DNA from: Gp6-AA40 sp035496255
GTDB taxonomy: Bacteria > Acidobacteriota > Vicinamibacteria > Vicinamibacterales > UBA2999
Length of the DNA: 64,000 bases
NCBI GenBank assembly: GCA_035496255.1
Contig: DATJEU010000071.1
Span: 29,338-93,337 of the forward strand
Reading direction: 5' to 3'
This document shows, piece after piece, positions 8,655 through 17,035 of the stretch. Below the pieces are notes generated by a model. It saw only the letters and a program-made list of their open reading frames with translations. It did no database searches and was not told where the DNA came from. Position numbers and translations under genes: made by a program. Within the stretch, counting starts at the first letter, position 1, and each line of letters begins with the position of its first letter.

Positions 8655-9154
8655 CAGCCGACCGAACCAAGCCGGGACGCGCTGACGGTGTTCGACGACC
8701 GTGAATCACCAGTCACGATCCGGCGCAGATAGCCGATCTGGCCCAGGTGAAACGCGGTGTGTGTGCACAGGTGCAGCAGGAATCGTCGCGTGGACACGCG
8801 CACGCCGGCGTGCGCCTCGAATGGGGCGTCGAGCTGTTCGCCCGTCAGCCCTGGAAGGACGTCCTTGACCGCCGCGACAGCGCCGCGGAGCTGCGCAATG
8901 ACCTCGTCACGAGTCCCGCTGCGTCGAGCGAACTCATCGGCGCGGTCGCGCTGATAGTCGTGCCCGCCGATCGCGTGGCCGATGAAGTACCGGATGTTGC
9001 CCGCGACGTGGAGCGCCAGGTTGCCACCGGAATTCGCGACGCCCTCGCGCACCACCCAGAGAGACGCATCGTCGGGATACATCGCGACTTCACGCTGGAA
9101 GCCTTCGAGATCGCGGAGGAGTACGACGAGGACGTCGTCGGTGATCGATGCCAT
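8654..9154 (-). CDS. DinB-like (DUF1572-type) putative metal-dependent protein
   Basis: This 166-residue protein has the four-helix DinB fold pattern: LLRDLEGFQREV at the start, NLALHVAGNIRYFIGH, and HLCTHTAFHLGQIGYLRRI near the end. His49, His132 and His136 fit the usual DinB metal triad. DinB-like proteins include thiol-dependent transferases, but most, including this one, have no known substrate. It overlaps the following membrane-protein gene by one base. The ATG at 9154 sits directly against a perfect inverted repeat (9155-9177), which leaves no clear Shine-Dalgarno site; a more internal start is possible. Confidence 0.85.
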   Translation of the reverse strand: MASITDDVLVVLLRDLEGFQREVAMYPDDASLWVVREGVANSGGNLALHVAGNIRYFIGHAIGGHDYQRDRADEFARRSGTRDEVIAQLRGAVAAVKDVLPGLTGEQLDAPFEAHAGVRVSTRRFLLHLCTHTAFHLGQIGYLRRIVTGDSRSSNTVSASRLGSVG

Positions 9155-9177
9155 GGCCCGGTCATTATGACCGGGCC
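9155..9177. terminator. Perfect 11-bp inverted repeat (GGCCCGGTCAT arm)
   Basis: GGCCCGGTCAT at 9155-9165 is mirrored by ATGACCGGGCC at 9167-9177 around one base. It lies 88 bases downstream of the first TonB-receptor stop codon and touches the DinB-like start codon. The same arm sequence recurs just behind the second TonB receptor (12616-12644), so it probably acts as a terminator or was copied with the receptor gene. There is no T-run, so classic intrinsic termination is doubtful. Confidence 0.55.
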
Positions 9178-9201
9178 ACGTTGGTGTGCTCTCAGGTTTG
9201 C

Positions 9202-9222
9202 AGGCCGACCTGAAGGCCGGCC
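9202..9222. repeat. Dispersed hairpin element, copy 2
   Basis: Arms AGGCCGACC and GGCCGGCCT surround a TGAA loop, followed by CTACG. This matches the copies at 6657, 30627 and 45272 in inverted orientation. It lies between the TonB-receptor stop and the inverted repeat at 9155. Confidence 0.6.
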
Positions 9223-9264
9223 TCTACGATCGTCGCGATCCTGCCTCGACGAACGTCGGACCGC

Positions 9265-12200
9265 TCAGAAGTTCAGCGTGAAGTTGAAGCGCACGAAGCG
9301 CGGATTGTAGATCGCCGTCGGCGTCAGGAAGCCGCCGGGGCGCGTCACGTTCGACAGATCCGTGCCGTTGATGATCGTGCCGTTGTACGACGTGGCGTAG
9401 TTGGTATTGAGCGCGTTGTTCAGGTCGATACCAATGTCCGCCCGCCGGCCGGCAAAGCGCAGCACCTTGGCGAAGCGCATGTCGAGCGTCGTGCGGCGTC
9501 CGCCCAGGTACAGCTTGTGGTCGCTGTCGGTCACCGTGATGTTGGTGGTGGCACCCGCACCGAACGGCGTGTGGCCCAGCAGCGGCGTGACGACCTGCGC
9601 CGTGTTCACCTGCCACGTCACCGTCTGCTGCACCGGCGGGGCCGAGCGGATGGTCGCGCTGACGAGCACGTCCACCTTCGGCACCGTGTAGCTGGCGAGG
9701 CCGCGAACCGTCGTCAGCCAGTCCTCGGCGTTGTGGCAGTTGCGCGGATCGGGGGTGCCATACTTTTCCACCGTCGCGCACGTGTCGACGACCGCGCGAC
9801 CCGTGCTGGCGCCAAGCGACATCGTCAGGCCGCCGCGCAGGCGCGCGTTGCCGTTGTATTCGAACCCATCCCAGTGGCTGTCACGCGGTTCGCCGAACGT
9901 GTCCTCGCGTACGAGGTAGTTGTTCGCCGCCACGGTGCCGGCCGCCGGCGTCGCGTCATAGATGGTGACCGGGTAGCCGCCACCATCCGGGAGGCGCGAG
10001 TCGGATGGCACGTCGATGGTGTACGTCTCGTACGCCCCCTGCACCGACCCGTCGAACGTCCCGCCGGCGTGACGCGTCAGGTCGTCGGTGATGAAGAAGC
10101 CCCGGAACACTCGATGGGTGTAGCTGAAGTCGGCCGACACACGCGGGAACACCTGCTGCTGGATCGTCCACGTGTACTGCGTGTCACCGGGACGCACACC
10201 CCAGCCGTTCAGGACCGAGTCGCCGCAGCCGTTCGGATCCACGCCGTCCTGACCGCAGACTTTCGTGGCGCCGCCAAGCTGGCCGAAGTTGCGGCTGTTG
10301 CCAACCACCGCGCCGCACTCGCCGTTCGCGTTCGGGTCCAGCAGGTTGCAGTCCACGACCATGTCGCCGTTGCCGCCCTTGTCGGCGGTCGCGTTCCACG
10401 TCCGGTTCGACACGCTGCGGACGACCGTCGCGCCAGGGTTGGTCGAGGTGTACGGTGAGTCGTTGGCCGCGTAGGAGAGGTACCTGCCGTAGTTGAACTT
10501 CAGCGCGGTCTTGCCGTTCCCGAACACGTCGAGCGCGACGCCGACGCGGGGCGTGATGTCGTTGTAGGCATCGACGCCGGCCGTCTTCTGGATCGTGATC
10601 GGCTCCGGGTTGAGGAACGACGTATCGGTCGTGCCGTTCAAGTCCACCGGCGCGAAGCTCGAGGCGCGGTCCCAGCGCAGGGCACCCTGGAGCGTCAGAC
10701 GTCCGTGCGTCCAACTATCCTGCGCGAAAACGCTGTTGGTCTTCGTGATCGTGCGCCGTCCGAAGTTGGGCAGGTAATAGGTCACCGCATTCGGGACGCC
10801 CTTGTTGAACCGGTACATCAACTGCGTGTGACCGGCCTGGTCCTTGTCGAGCAGGTCGAGGCGGCGCATCTGGTAGCCGATCTTCGAGCTGTGCGCACCG
10901 GTGACGTAGGAGACGTTCGCCTGGATGTCGTCGGTGTTGCCCTTCGCGGGCCCCCACACCGGCACGCCGCGGTACCGGAAGTTGGTGACCGGCGCATACG
11001 GAGCACCCGTCGCAGGATTGATCGCGTTGGACTGTTCCGTGACCGGAATCAGATCGAGGTTCGCATCGGGCGCGGGGTGGCCGAAGATCGGCTGGTACCG
11101 GAACGGCGTGTAGCCTGCTTCCAGCAGCAGCTTGTTCGACGCCGGCATCGTCCAGGAGAACTGGCTGAGATAGTACGGCACGTCGAAGTAACCGGAGCCG
11201 GCAGTAGATGTGGCTTCCGGCGACTGGCCGTTATTACCCGGCACGCCAAGGCCGATCCAGCCTTCGCCGCGGTTGTGGCAGCCTTTCGTGCTGGTCTCCA
11301 GCGGCGTGCCCTCGCAGCGCAGCTGCGTTTCCGTGCTCGCCCGCACGCGGTTCTTCCCGAACTGGCCGGTGAAGCGGCCGATGTACATCGTGCGGTCCTT
11401 GACGTTGCGTGCTTCGATCGGCGACGCCACCCAGTCCCATCGCGACGCATCGCCGGTATTCGCGTTGGCCGAAATGCCCGGCTGCGGAATCACCGTGCTG
11501 AGATCGCGATAGCTGCCGTAGAACCACATCGAATCGCGCTTGATCGGACCACCGAACGATCCGCTCCAGTCGTAGGCGCTGATCACGCCGGCCGCGGACT
11601 TCAGGTTCGGATTGAGCGCCTGGATGTCGGAGTCGAGGTTGTCGCCGGCGGACCATTTGCCCGCGGTGTTCAGGAAGAACGTGCCGCTGAACTTGTTGCC
11701 ACCGGATCGCGGGACGATGTTCATCGTCGGACCGCCGATGTCGCTCTCTCCGAGACCGCCGCCAACCGTGACGTTGACTTCGTCGACGTTGACGGTGTCG
11801 TAAACGATCGAGGCGAAACCGCCGCTGCGGGCCGCCGTCACGGGGAAGCCGTTCATCGTGTAGCGGCCTTCGCCGGAGACCGATCCCGAGTTGATCGTGC
11901 TCGAGCGCGCGTTGAATGCCGTCATCGTCGGCGACAACGCGCCGCCGGTGGATTCCGCGACGTTGATGCCGGGCGTGATGTTCAGGATCGCTCCGGCCGC
12001 GCGGGTCACGGGCAGCGACTCGATCACGTCGGACTTGATCACGATCTCGCGCTTCGCGTTCTGGACGTCGACCACCGGCGTCTCACCGGTCACGGTGATC
12101 GTTTCCTGCACTCCGCCAACCTTCAGGTCGAGCGGAATCGTCAGGGTCTGGCTACCCTGGAGCTCGATGTTCTCACGCTTGACGGTCGTGAAACCGGGCA

Positions 12201-12444
12201 GCGTCGCCGTCAGCGTGTAGGTCCCAGGGCGCAGGTCGATAATTCGATACTGGCCGGTCGCATCGGTGACGGCGACCTTCGTCTTTTCAATCAGCGCCGG
12301 ACTCGACGCTTCCACTGTCACGCCGGGCAGTACAGCGCCCGAGGCGTCCTTCACCGTTCCCGTGAGCGCGGCCTGCGCATATGCGACCGCCGGACACGCG
12401 ACGAGCGCTGCCGCGACAGCAACCCGTCTGAGCAAATTCAACAT
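9265..12444 (-). CDS. TonB-dependent receptor, Oar-like, with N-terminal carboxypeptidase-regulatory domain (copy 1)
   Basis: The 1059-residue outer-membrane protein starts at ATG 12444, preceded by an AAGGAG site, with the signal peptide MLNLLRRVAVAAALVACP ending at AYAQ. Residues about 25-105 form a carboxypeptidase-regulatory-like beta-sandwich (ALTGTVKDASGAVLPGVTVE, GQYRIIDLRPGTYTL). A plug domain follows (ETITVTGETPVVDVQNA), and the remainder is a large beta-barrel ending in FTLNF, the terminal aromatic expected of barrel proteins. An in-frame upstream start at 12528 would add 28 residues before the signal peptide and is rejected. No SusD partner is nearby. Such receptors import large substrates using TonB energy; the substrate is unknown. 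It is a tandem paralogue of the next gene upstream. Confidence 0.95.
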   Translation of the reverse strand: MLNLLRRVAVAAALVACPAVAYAQAALTGTVKDASGAVLPGVTVEASSPALIEKTKVAVTDATGQYRIIDLRPGTYTLTATLPGFTTVKRENIELQGSQTLTIPLDLKVGGVQETITVTGETPVVDVQNAKREIVIKSDVIESLPVTRAAGAILNITPGINVAESTGGALSPTMTAFNARSSTINSGSVSGEGRYTMNGFPVTAARSGGFASIVYDTVNVDEVNVTVGGGLGESDIGGPTMNIVPRSGGNKFSGTFFLNTAGKWSAGDNLDSDIQALNPNLKSAAGVISAYDWSGSFGGPIKRDSMWFYGSYRDLSTVIPQPGISANANTGDASRWDWVASPIEARNVKDRTMYIGRFTGQFGKNRVRASTETQLRCEGTPLETSTKGCHNRGEGWIGLGVPGNNGQSPEATSTAGSGYFDVPYYLSQFSWTMPASNKLLLEAGYTPFRYQPIFGHPAPDANLDLIPVTEQSNAINPATGAPYAPVTNFRYRGVPVWGPAKGNTDDIQANVSYVTGAHSSKIGYQMRRLDLLDKDQAGHTQLMYRFNKGVPNAVTYYLPNFGRRTITKTNSVFAQDSWTHGRLTLQGALRWDRASSFAPVDLNGTTDTSFLNPEPITIQKTAGVDAYNDITPRVGVALDVFGNGKTALKFNYGRYLSYAANDSPYTSTNPGATVVRSVSNRTWNATADKGGNGDMVVDCNLLDPNANGECGAVVGNSRNFGQLGGATKVCGQDGVDPNGCGDSVLNGWGVRPGDTQYTWTIQQQVFPRVSADFSYTHRVFRGFFITDDLTRHAGGTFDGSVQGAYETYTIDVPSDSRLPDGGGYPVTIYDATPAAGTVAANNYLVREDTFGEPRDSHWDGFEYNGNARLRGGLTMSLGASTGRAVVDTCATVEKYGTPDPRNCHNAEDWLTTVRGLASYTVPKVDVLVSATIRSAPPVQQTVTWQVNTAQVVTPLLGHTPFGAGATTNITVTDSDHKLYLGGRRTTLDMRFAKVLRFAGRRADIGIDLNNALNTNYATSYNGTIINGTDLSNVTRPGGFLTPTAIYNPRFVRFNFTLNF

Positions 12445-12519
12445 TGAGGCTCCTTCTCCTATGGTTCTGCTGTGACACTCCTGAGGCGGGCAGGTTACGG
12501 AGCCTTGCGCCAAGGGGCA

Positions 12520-12537
12520 ATCAGGCAAGGACCTGAT
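12520..12537 (-). promoter_or_regulatory. Operator-like palindrome upstream of TonB receptor copy 1
   Basis: ATCAGGC and ACCTGAT flank a 4-base spacer, one mismatch from a perfect 7-bp inverted repeat, and are followed by ATTTCAGG. It lies 75 bases before the ATG at 12444. The same block, perfect, precedes copy 2 at 15886-15903, and both are followed by a purine-rich GGGAACGG string. A shared regulator or promoter element is inferred. Confidence 0.45.
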
Positions 12538-12615
12538 ATTTCAGGCGGGAGGGAACGGCGAGACCTGGAAGCATCCCTGAGGAACCCGACGAGGGACGTC
12601 GGCGGCAACGGACGT

Positions 12616-12644
12616 CATGGCCCGGTCTTGACGACCGGGCCATG
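12616..12644 (-). terminator. Perfect 12-bp hairpin behind TonB receptor copy 2
   Basis: CATGGCCCGGTC (12616-12627) and GACCGGGCCATG (12633-12644) are exact reverse complements with a 5-base loop. The hairpin begins 7 bases past the stop codon of the receptor gene, the expected place for a terminator. It lacks a T-run. Its arm is the same as in the inverted repeat at 9155-9177. Confidence 0.65.
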
Positions 12645-12651
12645 TTGCCTG

Positions 12652-15600
12652 TCAGAAATTGAAGGTGAAGTTCAGTCGCACGAACCTCGGCGGGTAAACC
12701 GCCGTCGGATTGTTCCACGTGCCCCCGTTCGCGTCGGTGAGCGAGTAGGTCCCGGCGTACGCCGTCGCGTAGTTGGTGTTCAGCAGGTTGCTCAGATCGA
12801 CACCAACGTCTGCGCGGGTGCGGCCGAAGCGCAGCACCTTCGCGAACCGCATGTCGATCTGGCTCCGGCGGTTGTTCGCGTAGATCCGGTGATCCTCGTC
12901 GGTGATCGCAATCGTAGTGGTCCCGGTCGGGTTGGCGCCGAACGGCAGATGTCCGAGTACTGCGGCGATCGTCGAGTTCGGTACGACCATGCTCGCTGAC
13001 AGGCTCAGCGGCGGTTCCGAGCGGAACGTGCCGCTGATCAGCACGTCGATCTTCGGGATCGTGTAGCTGGCCAGACCGCGGATGGTGCTCTGGAACGGCG
13101 CCACGTTGTTACACCCGCGCGGATCGGGGTTGCTGCTGGCAATGTCCTGCGCGCAGGTATTGACCACCGAGCGGCCGGTGCTGCTGCCGATCGAGGTCGT
13201 CAGACCGCCGCGCAGACGCGCATTCAGGGTGATGTCGAAGCCGCTCCAGTGGCTGTCGCGCTCGCCGGCCCCGAGGCTCTTCTCGTCGGTCAGGTAGTTC
13301 GACGCGCCCACCGCGCCGAATTCCGGCCTGATGGTGTAGACGGTGACCGGGTAGCCACCACCGCCCGGCAGCCGCGAGTCGACCGGGGTTGTCAGTTGGT
13401 AGGTCTCGAAGTACTGCGTCGAATCGCCCGTCACCACGCCGCCGGCATGGCGGCTCAGGTTTTCCGTGCGGAAGAACCCATGGAACGTGCGGTAGGTGTA
13501 ACTGAAGTCACCTGAGATGCGCGGGAGGATTTCCTGCTGCAGCGTGATCGTCGACTGATAGTCGTTGGGACGCACGCCCCACCCGCTCAGCACGCCAGGA
13601 TCGACGACGGTGGCCGAGCCCAGTTTGCCGAAGTTGATGTCGTTGCCCGACAGCGCGCCGCAGGTGTCGACGCTGCCAGTCGTCGTCGGCCCCTGGGCGC
13701 CGACGTTCAGCAGGTCGCAGTCGACCACGTGGTCCGTGTCGTTGTCGGTCCACGAGCGGTTGCTGATCGAGCTCGGGATGGTGACGGCCTTGTTGGTCGA
13801 GATGTACGGCGTGTCGTTCGAGGCGTACCCGAGGTAGTGGCCCCAGTTGAACTTCAGCGCCGTCTTGCCGTTGCCGAACACGTCATACGCGACGCCGATG
13901 CGCGGCGTGAGGTCGTTGAACGCGTTCACGCCTTCCGTCTTCGGGAACGTGATCGTGGCGGCGTTCAGGAACGACGTCGCGGTCGTGCCGTTGCCGTCGA
14001 CGGGCGCGAAGCTGTTGACCCGATCCCACCGCAACGCACCCTGCAGGGTCAGTCGGCCACGCGTCCAGCTGTCCTGCGCGAACACGCCGTTCAGCATGGT
14101 GATCGTCCGATGCCCGAAGTCCGGCAGGCGGTAGCTGACGGCGTTGGGCACGCCTCGGTTGAAGCGATAGGCCAGGAGCGACGAATTGGTCAGCGTCTGA
14201 TCGAGTTGATCCTGCCGGTCGCCCTGGTAGCCAATCTTCATCGAATGGGAGCCGGTGACGTAGGACATCGACGCGTTGTAGCCGGCAGTCTTGCCAACGG
14301 CCCAACCCCACGACGCGAGCGAGCGGTACTGGTAATTCGCTCGCGGCGCGTACTGGATTCCGGTCGCCGGGTTGATTGAGGTCGATTGCTCGGTCACCTG
14401 GATGTTGCTGGTGTCGCCGTCAGGCGCCGGGAAGCCGAACAGCGGGTTGTAGCTGAAGTTCGTGTAGCTGGCGTCGAGCAGGATCTTGCTGGTCAGGGGC
14501 AGGTTCCACGATCCCTGTGTCAGCCAATAGGGCACGTCGAAGTACCCGTTGCCGGCCGTCGACGAGGCTTCGGGCGATTGCGACGTTGTCCCGAGACCGA
14601 TCCAGGTGTCACCGCGCTGGTGGCAGCCCGGGCTGCCCACCTTGAGCGGCGTGCCTTCACACCGGTGCTGATATTCCTCGTTGAACTGGAGGCGGTTCTT
14701 CCCGAACTGCGCGGTCAGCCGGCCGATCATCATCTGCCGATCTTTCAGCAGGCGAGCATCGGTCTCTGTCGGCGCCCAATCCCAATGCGAGAAATCGAGC
14801 GCGTATTTGTTGGCCTTGATACCTTCGACCGCGGTCTGGGTGTCGAGGTTGCGATAGCTGGCGTAGAACCACAGCCGGTCGCGCTTGACCGGGCCGCCGT
14901 ACGACACGCTCGCGTCGTACGAGGTGATGATGCCGGGTGTCGCCTGCAGATTCGGTCCCGGCGGCGGCGCGGTCAGCTTCGCATCGAGGTTGTTGCTGCG
15001 CGACCAGTCGCCCGCCTCATTGAGGAACGCGCTGCCGGCGAACCTGTTGCCGCCCGACTTCGGCACCAGGTTCATCACCGGCCCGCCAATGTCACTTTCG
15101 CCGAGGCCGCCGCCGACACGCACGGTGACTTCTTCCGAGTTCACGGTGTCGTAGACGTAGGAGGACACGCCACCGCTGCGCGCCGCCGCCACCGCCGCGC
15201 CGTTGACCGACATCCGGCCCTCACCGCCGACCGTGGGGGAGTTATTGCCGCTCGAGTGGGCGTTGAAGAACGTCATCGTCGGCGACAGATCCAGGCCGGT
15301 GCTGCCGACCTGCAGGCCGGGCGTGACGTTGAGCAGCGCGCCGGCGGCGCGGGCGCCAGGCAATGTCTCGATCACGTCGCTCTTCATCACCAGTTCGCGC
15401 CGCGCGTTCTGGACGTCCACCACGGGCGTCTCACCGGTGACCGTGATCGTTTCCTGGAGGCCGCCGACCTTCAACTCAAACGGAATCGTCAGCGTCTGGC
15501 TGCCCTGAAGCTCGATGTTCTCGCGTCGAACGGTCGTGAACCCTGACAGCGACGCTGAGAGCGCATATGTCCCGGGGCGGAGGTCGATGATCCGATACTG

Positions 15601-15792
15601 GCCGGTCGCATTGGTAACGGCGGCCTTCGTCTTTTCAATCAGCGCCGGACTCGACGCTTCCACTGTCACGCCGGGCAGTACGGCGCCCGACGCGTCCTTC
15701 ACCGTTCCCGTGAGCGCGGCCTGGGCATACGCGACGGCCGGACACACGATGAGTGCTGCAACGAAGGCAACCCGTCTGAGCAGTTTCAGCAT
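12652..15792 (-). CDS. TonB-dependent receptor, Oar-like, with N-terminal carboxypeptidase-regulatory domain (copy 2)
   Basis: This 1046-residue receptor has the same layout as copy 1: signal peptide MLKLLRRVAFVAALIVCP, carboxypeptidase-regulatory domain (residues about 25-105), plug beginning near ETITVTGETPVVDVQNA, and a barrel ending in FTFNF. An AAGGAG site precedes the ATG at 15792. The first 150 residues are almost identical to copy 1, with a run of more than 50 identical bases, whereas the barrels have diverged, for example in extracellular loops and in the distances between conserved blocks. This suggests tandem duplication followed by specialisation of the substrate-binding part, perhaps with gene conversion at the 5' end. 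Substrate unknown; outer membrane. Confidence 0.95.
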   Translation of the reverse strand: MLKLLRRVAFVAALIVCPAVAYAQAALTGTVKDASGAVLPGVTVEASSPALIEKTKAAVTNATGQYRIIDLRPGTYALSASLSGFTTVRRENIELQGSQTLTIPFELKVGGLQETITVTGETPVVDVQNARRELVMKSDVIETLPGARAAGALLNVTPGLQVGSTGLDLSPTMTFFNAHSSGNNSPTVGGEGRMSVNGAAVAAARSGGVSSYVYDTVNSEEVTVRVGGGLGESDIGGPVMNLVPKSGGNRFAGSAFLNEAGDWSRSNNLDAKLTAPPPGPNLQATPGIITSYDASVSYGGPVKRDRLWFYASYRNLDTQTAVEGIKANKYALDFSHWDWAPTETDARLLKDRQMMIGRLTAQFGKNRLQFNEEYQHRCEGTPLKVGSPGCHQRGDTWIGLGTTSQSPEASSTAGNGYFDVPYWLTQGSWNLPLTSKILLDASYTNFSYNPLFGFPAPDGDTSNIQVTEQSTSINPATGIQYAPRANYQYRSLASWGWAVGKTAGYNASMSYVTGSHSMKIGYQGDRQDQLDQTLTNSSLLAYRFNRGVPNAVSYRLPDFGHRTITMLNGVFAQDSWTRGRLTLQGALRWDRVNSFAPVDGNGTTATSFLNAATITFPKTEGVNAFNDLTPRIGVAYDVFGNGKTALKFNWGHYLGYASNDTPYISTNKAVTIPSSISNRSWTDNDTDHVVDCDLLNVGAQGPTTTGSVDTCGALSGNDINFGKLGSATVVDPGVLSGWGVRPNDYQSTITLQQEILPRISGDFSYTYRTFHGFFRTENLSRHAGGVVTGDSTQYFETYQLTTPVDSRLPGGGGYPVTVYTIRPEFGAVGASNYLTDEKSLGAGERDSHWSGFDITLNARLRGGLTTSIGSSTGRSVVNTCAQDIASSNPDPRGCNNVAPFQSTIRGLASYTIPKIDVLISGTFRSEPPLSLSASMVVPNSTIAAVLGHLPFGANPTGTTTIAITDEDHRIYANNRRSQIDMRFAKVLRFGRTRADVGVDLSNLLNTNYATAYAGTYSLTDANGGTWNNPTAVYPPRFVRLNFTFNF

Positions 15793-15806
15793 TACGGCTC
15801 CTTCTT

Positions 15807-15842
15807 CGGATCTCTTGTGACTTTTCGCGGATCTCTTGTGAC
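15807..15842. repeat. 15-base direct repeat with 21-base period in the receptor leader
   Basis: CGGATCTCTTGTGAC occurs exactly at 15807-15821 and again at 15828-15842. The 21-base period is two helical turns, so a protein bound at both copies would face the same side. It lies 15-50 bases before the start codon of TonB receptor copy 2, and copy 1 lacks it. Confidence 0.6.
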
Positions 15843-15885
15843 AATTCAGAGGCGCGAAGGGTACGGAGGGCTGAGCGGTTCAACA

Positions 15886-15903
15886 ATCAGGTAAAGACCT
15901 GAT
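15886..15903 (-). promoter_or_regulatory. Operator-like perfect palindrome upstream of TonB receptor copy 2
   Basis: ATCAGGT and ACCTGAT are perfect inverted 7-mers with the 4-base spacer AAAG, 94 bases before the ATG at 15792. The block and its flanks (ATTTCAGG, GGGAACGG) match the one before copy 1. Regulation of both receptors by one factor is inferred. Confidence 0.5.
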
Positions 15904-15990
15904 ATTTCAGGGGGAAGGGAACGGACAAAGACGTACTTTCACCACCCTGACGGAAACCGCTCGTCCACTGGGCTGGAAAGGTCCAGAACC

Positions 15991-16019
15991 GCCCCGATAG
16001 GGAAAGGACCTACCGGGGC
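15991..16019. repeat. Imperfect 11-bp hairpin
   Basis: GCCCCGATAGG (15991-16001) pairs with CCTACCGGGGC (16009-16019) with one mismatch and a 7-base loop. It lies upstream of the receptor promoter region; no function is evident. Confidence 0.4.
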
Positions 16020-16108
16020 CGGTCCTGCCCTCGCTGCGCCAGTGTCCAAGGCGCAGTGAGGGTCCGCTCAAGGAGGCGCAATCATCAAGTCGTCACGTGT
16101 TGGACACA

Positions 16109-16126
16109 ATCAGGTCAAGACCCGAT
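16109..16126. promoter_or_regulatory. Third, weaker copy of the ATCAGGT palindrome
   Basis: ATCAGGT, spacer CAAG and ACCCGAT differ by one base from the perfect palindrome at 15886. It lies between the divergent receptor and secreted-protein genes, about 300 bases from either start, and could serve either one. Confidence 0.3.
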
Positions 16127-16423
16127 GTCATCATGAAACTGACCTGAAAGTTTTGTGTTGGACGGAGTAAGCAGGCACCGATCTCGTACGGCCGGCGCCG
16201 AATGCCGAGACAGACGCCGGTCTTCCGCTGGCGCCCGCGGTCAGCTTCGGTCCGGCGCGTATGCCCTCCTTCGCGTTCGCCGTCGCGCCTCAACCGCGTG
16301 GACCGGCCCCAGTCCCCGGGTGCGATCAGGTGGCAATACCCTGCGCACTGGACAGCGGCCGTGCTGCGGTCCGGTATATAGTTCGAGGTCGCGACGGCAC
16401 CTGCTGCCATCGGAGGATCAGAC

Positions 16424-17035
16424 ATGAAACGACTTATCCCATTCGTTCTTTGCACGCTGGCGCTGGCGGCGCCGGCATTCGCACAGCGTGGCGGCGGCCG
16501 TGGTGGCCGTGGCGGCGCCCCGGCGGCGCCCATCGCGCTCGAGCCAGGCGCCTCGCAGGCGGACGTCGACAAGGCGCTGATGGCCGCGCCCGACAACGTC
16601 AAGGCACAGGCGACGGTCATCAAGTGGAATCCGTCGGACTGGACCTACACCACCCTGCGCAAGGGCACCAACAAGATGGTGTGTTTCGACAAGTCCGGCC
16701 TGCCCGGACAGCCCGCGTTCCTGGTCGAATGCACGACGCTCGGTAACCTGCCGCGCGCGGCCCAGAACATGAAGTTCGAAACCGAACCCGATCGTGCCAA
16801 GCGACAGGCGGCACTTGACGCCGCCGAGAAGGATGGCACGCGGGTGAAGCCGGAATTCGGATCTGTCTGGTATCACGCGATGAACGACCCGGCGAATCCG
16901 CGGCATCACATGACGATCGCCGTCCCGATGGCGACGAAGGCCACCCTCGGCATTCCAGAAGATGCGAGCCAGGGCGGCGTCTGGATCATGAATCCGGGCA
17001 CGACGACGGCGCATCTGATGACGCCGGGCGAGTGA
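16424..17035 (+). CDS. Secreted protein of unknown function with Gly/Arg-rich N-terminus
   Basis: The 203-residue protein has a clear signal peptide (MKRLIPFVLCTLALAAPAFAQ) and a GGAGG site 7 bases before the ATG. The mature chain begins with an RGGGRGGRGG stretch, a low-complexity type also seen at the N-terminus of the exported protein at 61987. The rest is a compact domain with the patterns WNPSDWTYTTLRKGTNKMVCFD and ECTTLGNLP, and two cysteines that could form a disulfide. The C-terminal half has PANPRHHMTIAVPMATK and GGVWIMNPGTTTAHLM. I do not recognise the family. The gene for another small secreted protein starts inside its stop codon, so the two probably work together. Confidence 0.85.
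   Translation: MKRLIPFVLCTLALAAPAFAQRGGGRGGRGGAPAAPIALEPGASQADVDKALMAAPDNVKAQATVIKWNPSDWTYTTLRKGTNKMVCFDKSGLPGQPAFLVECTTLGNLPRAAQNMKFETEPDRAKRQAALDAAEKDGTRVKPEFGSVWYHAMNDPANPRHHMTIAVPMATKATLGIPEDASQGGVWIMNPGTTTAHLMTPGE

Larger units (their letters stand above)
15793..16423. other. 631-base regulatory gap between divergent genes
   Basis: No convincing gene was found here. From left to right it holds a 15-base direct repeat (15807-15842), an operator-like palindrome (15886-15903), an imperfect hairpin (15991-16019) and a third, weaker palindrome (16109-16126). Near the right end are TGGACA (16349) and TATATA (16375), a loose promoter, and GGAGG (16412-16416) for the gene at 16424. Short open frames on both strands here have no recognisable content. 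Confidence 0.5.

Noticed and set aside
10705..12447. 580-codon plus-strand frame opposite TonB receptor copy 1, with a similar one at 14386-15546
   Set aside because: Both are antisense to clear receptors and appear in the same place in both paralogues, as expected for a shadow of conserved sequence.
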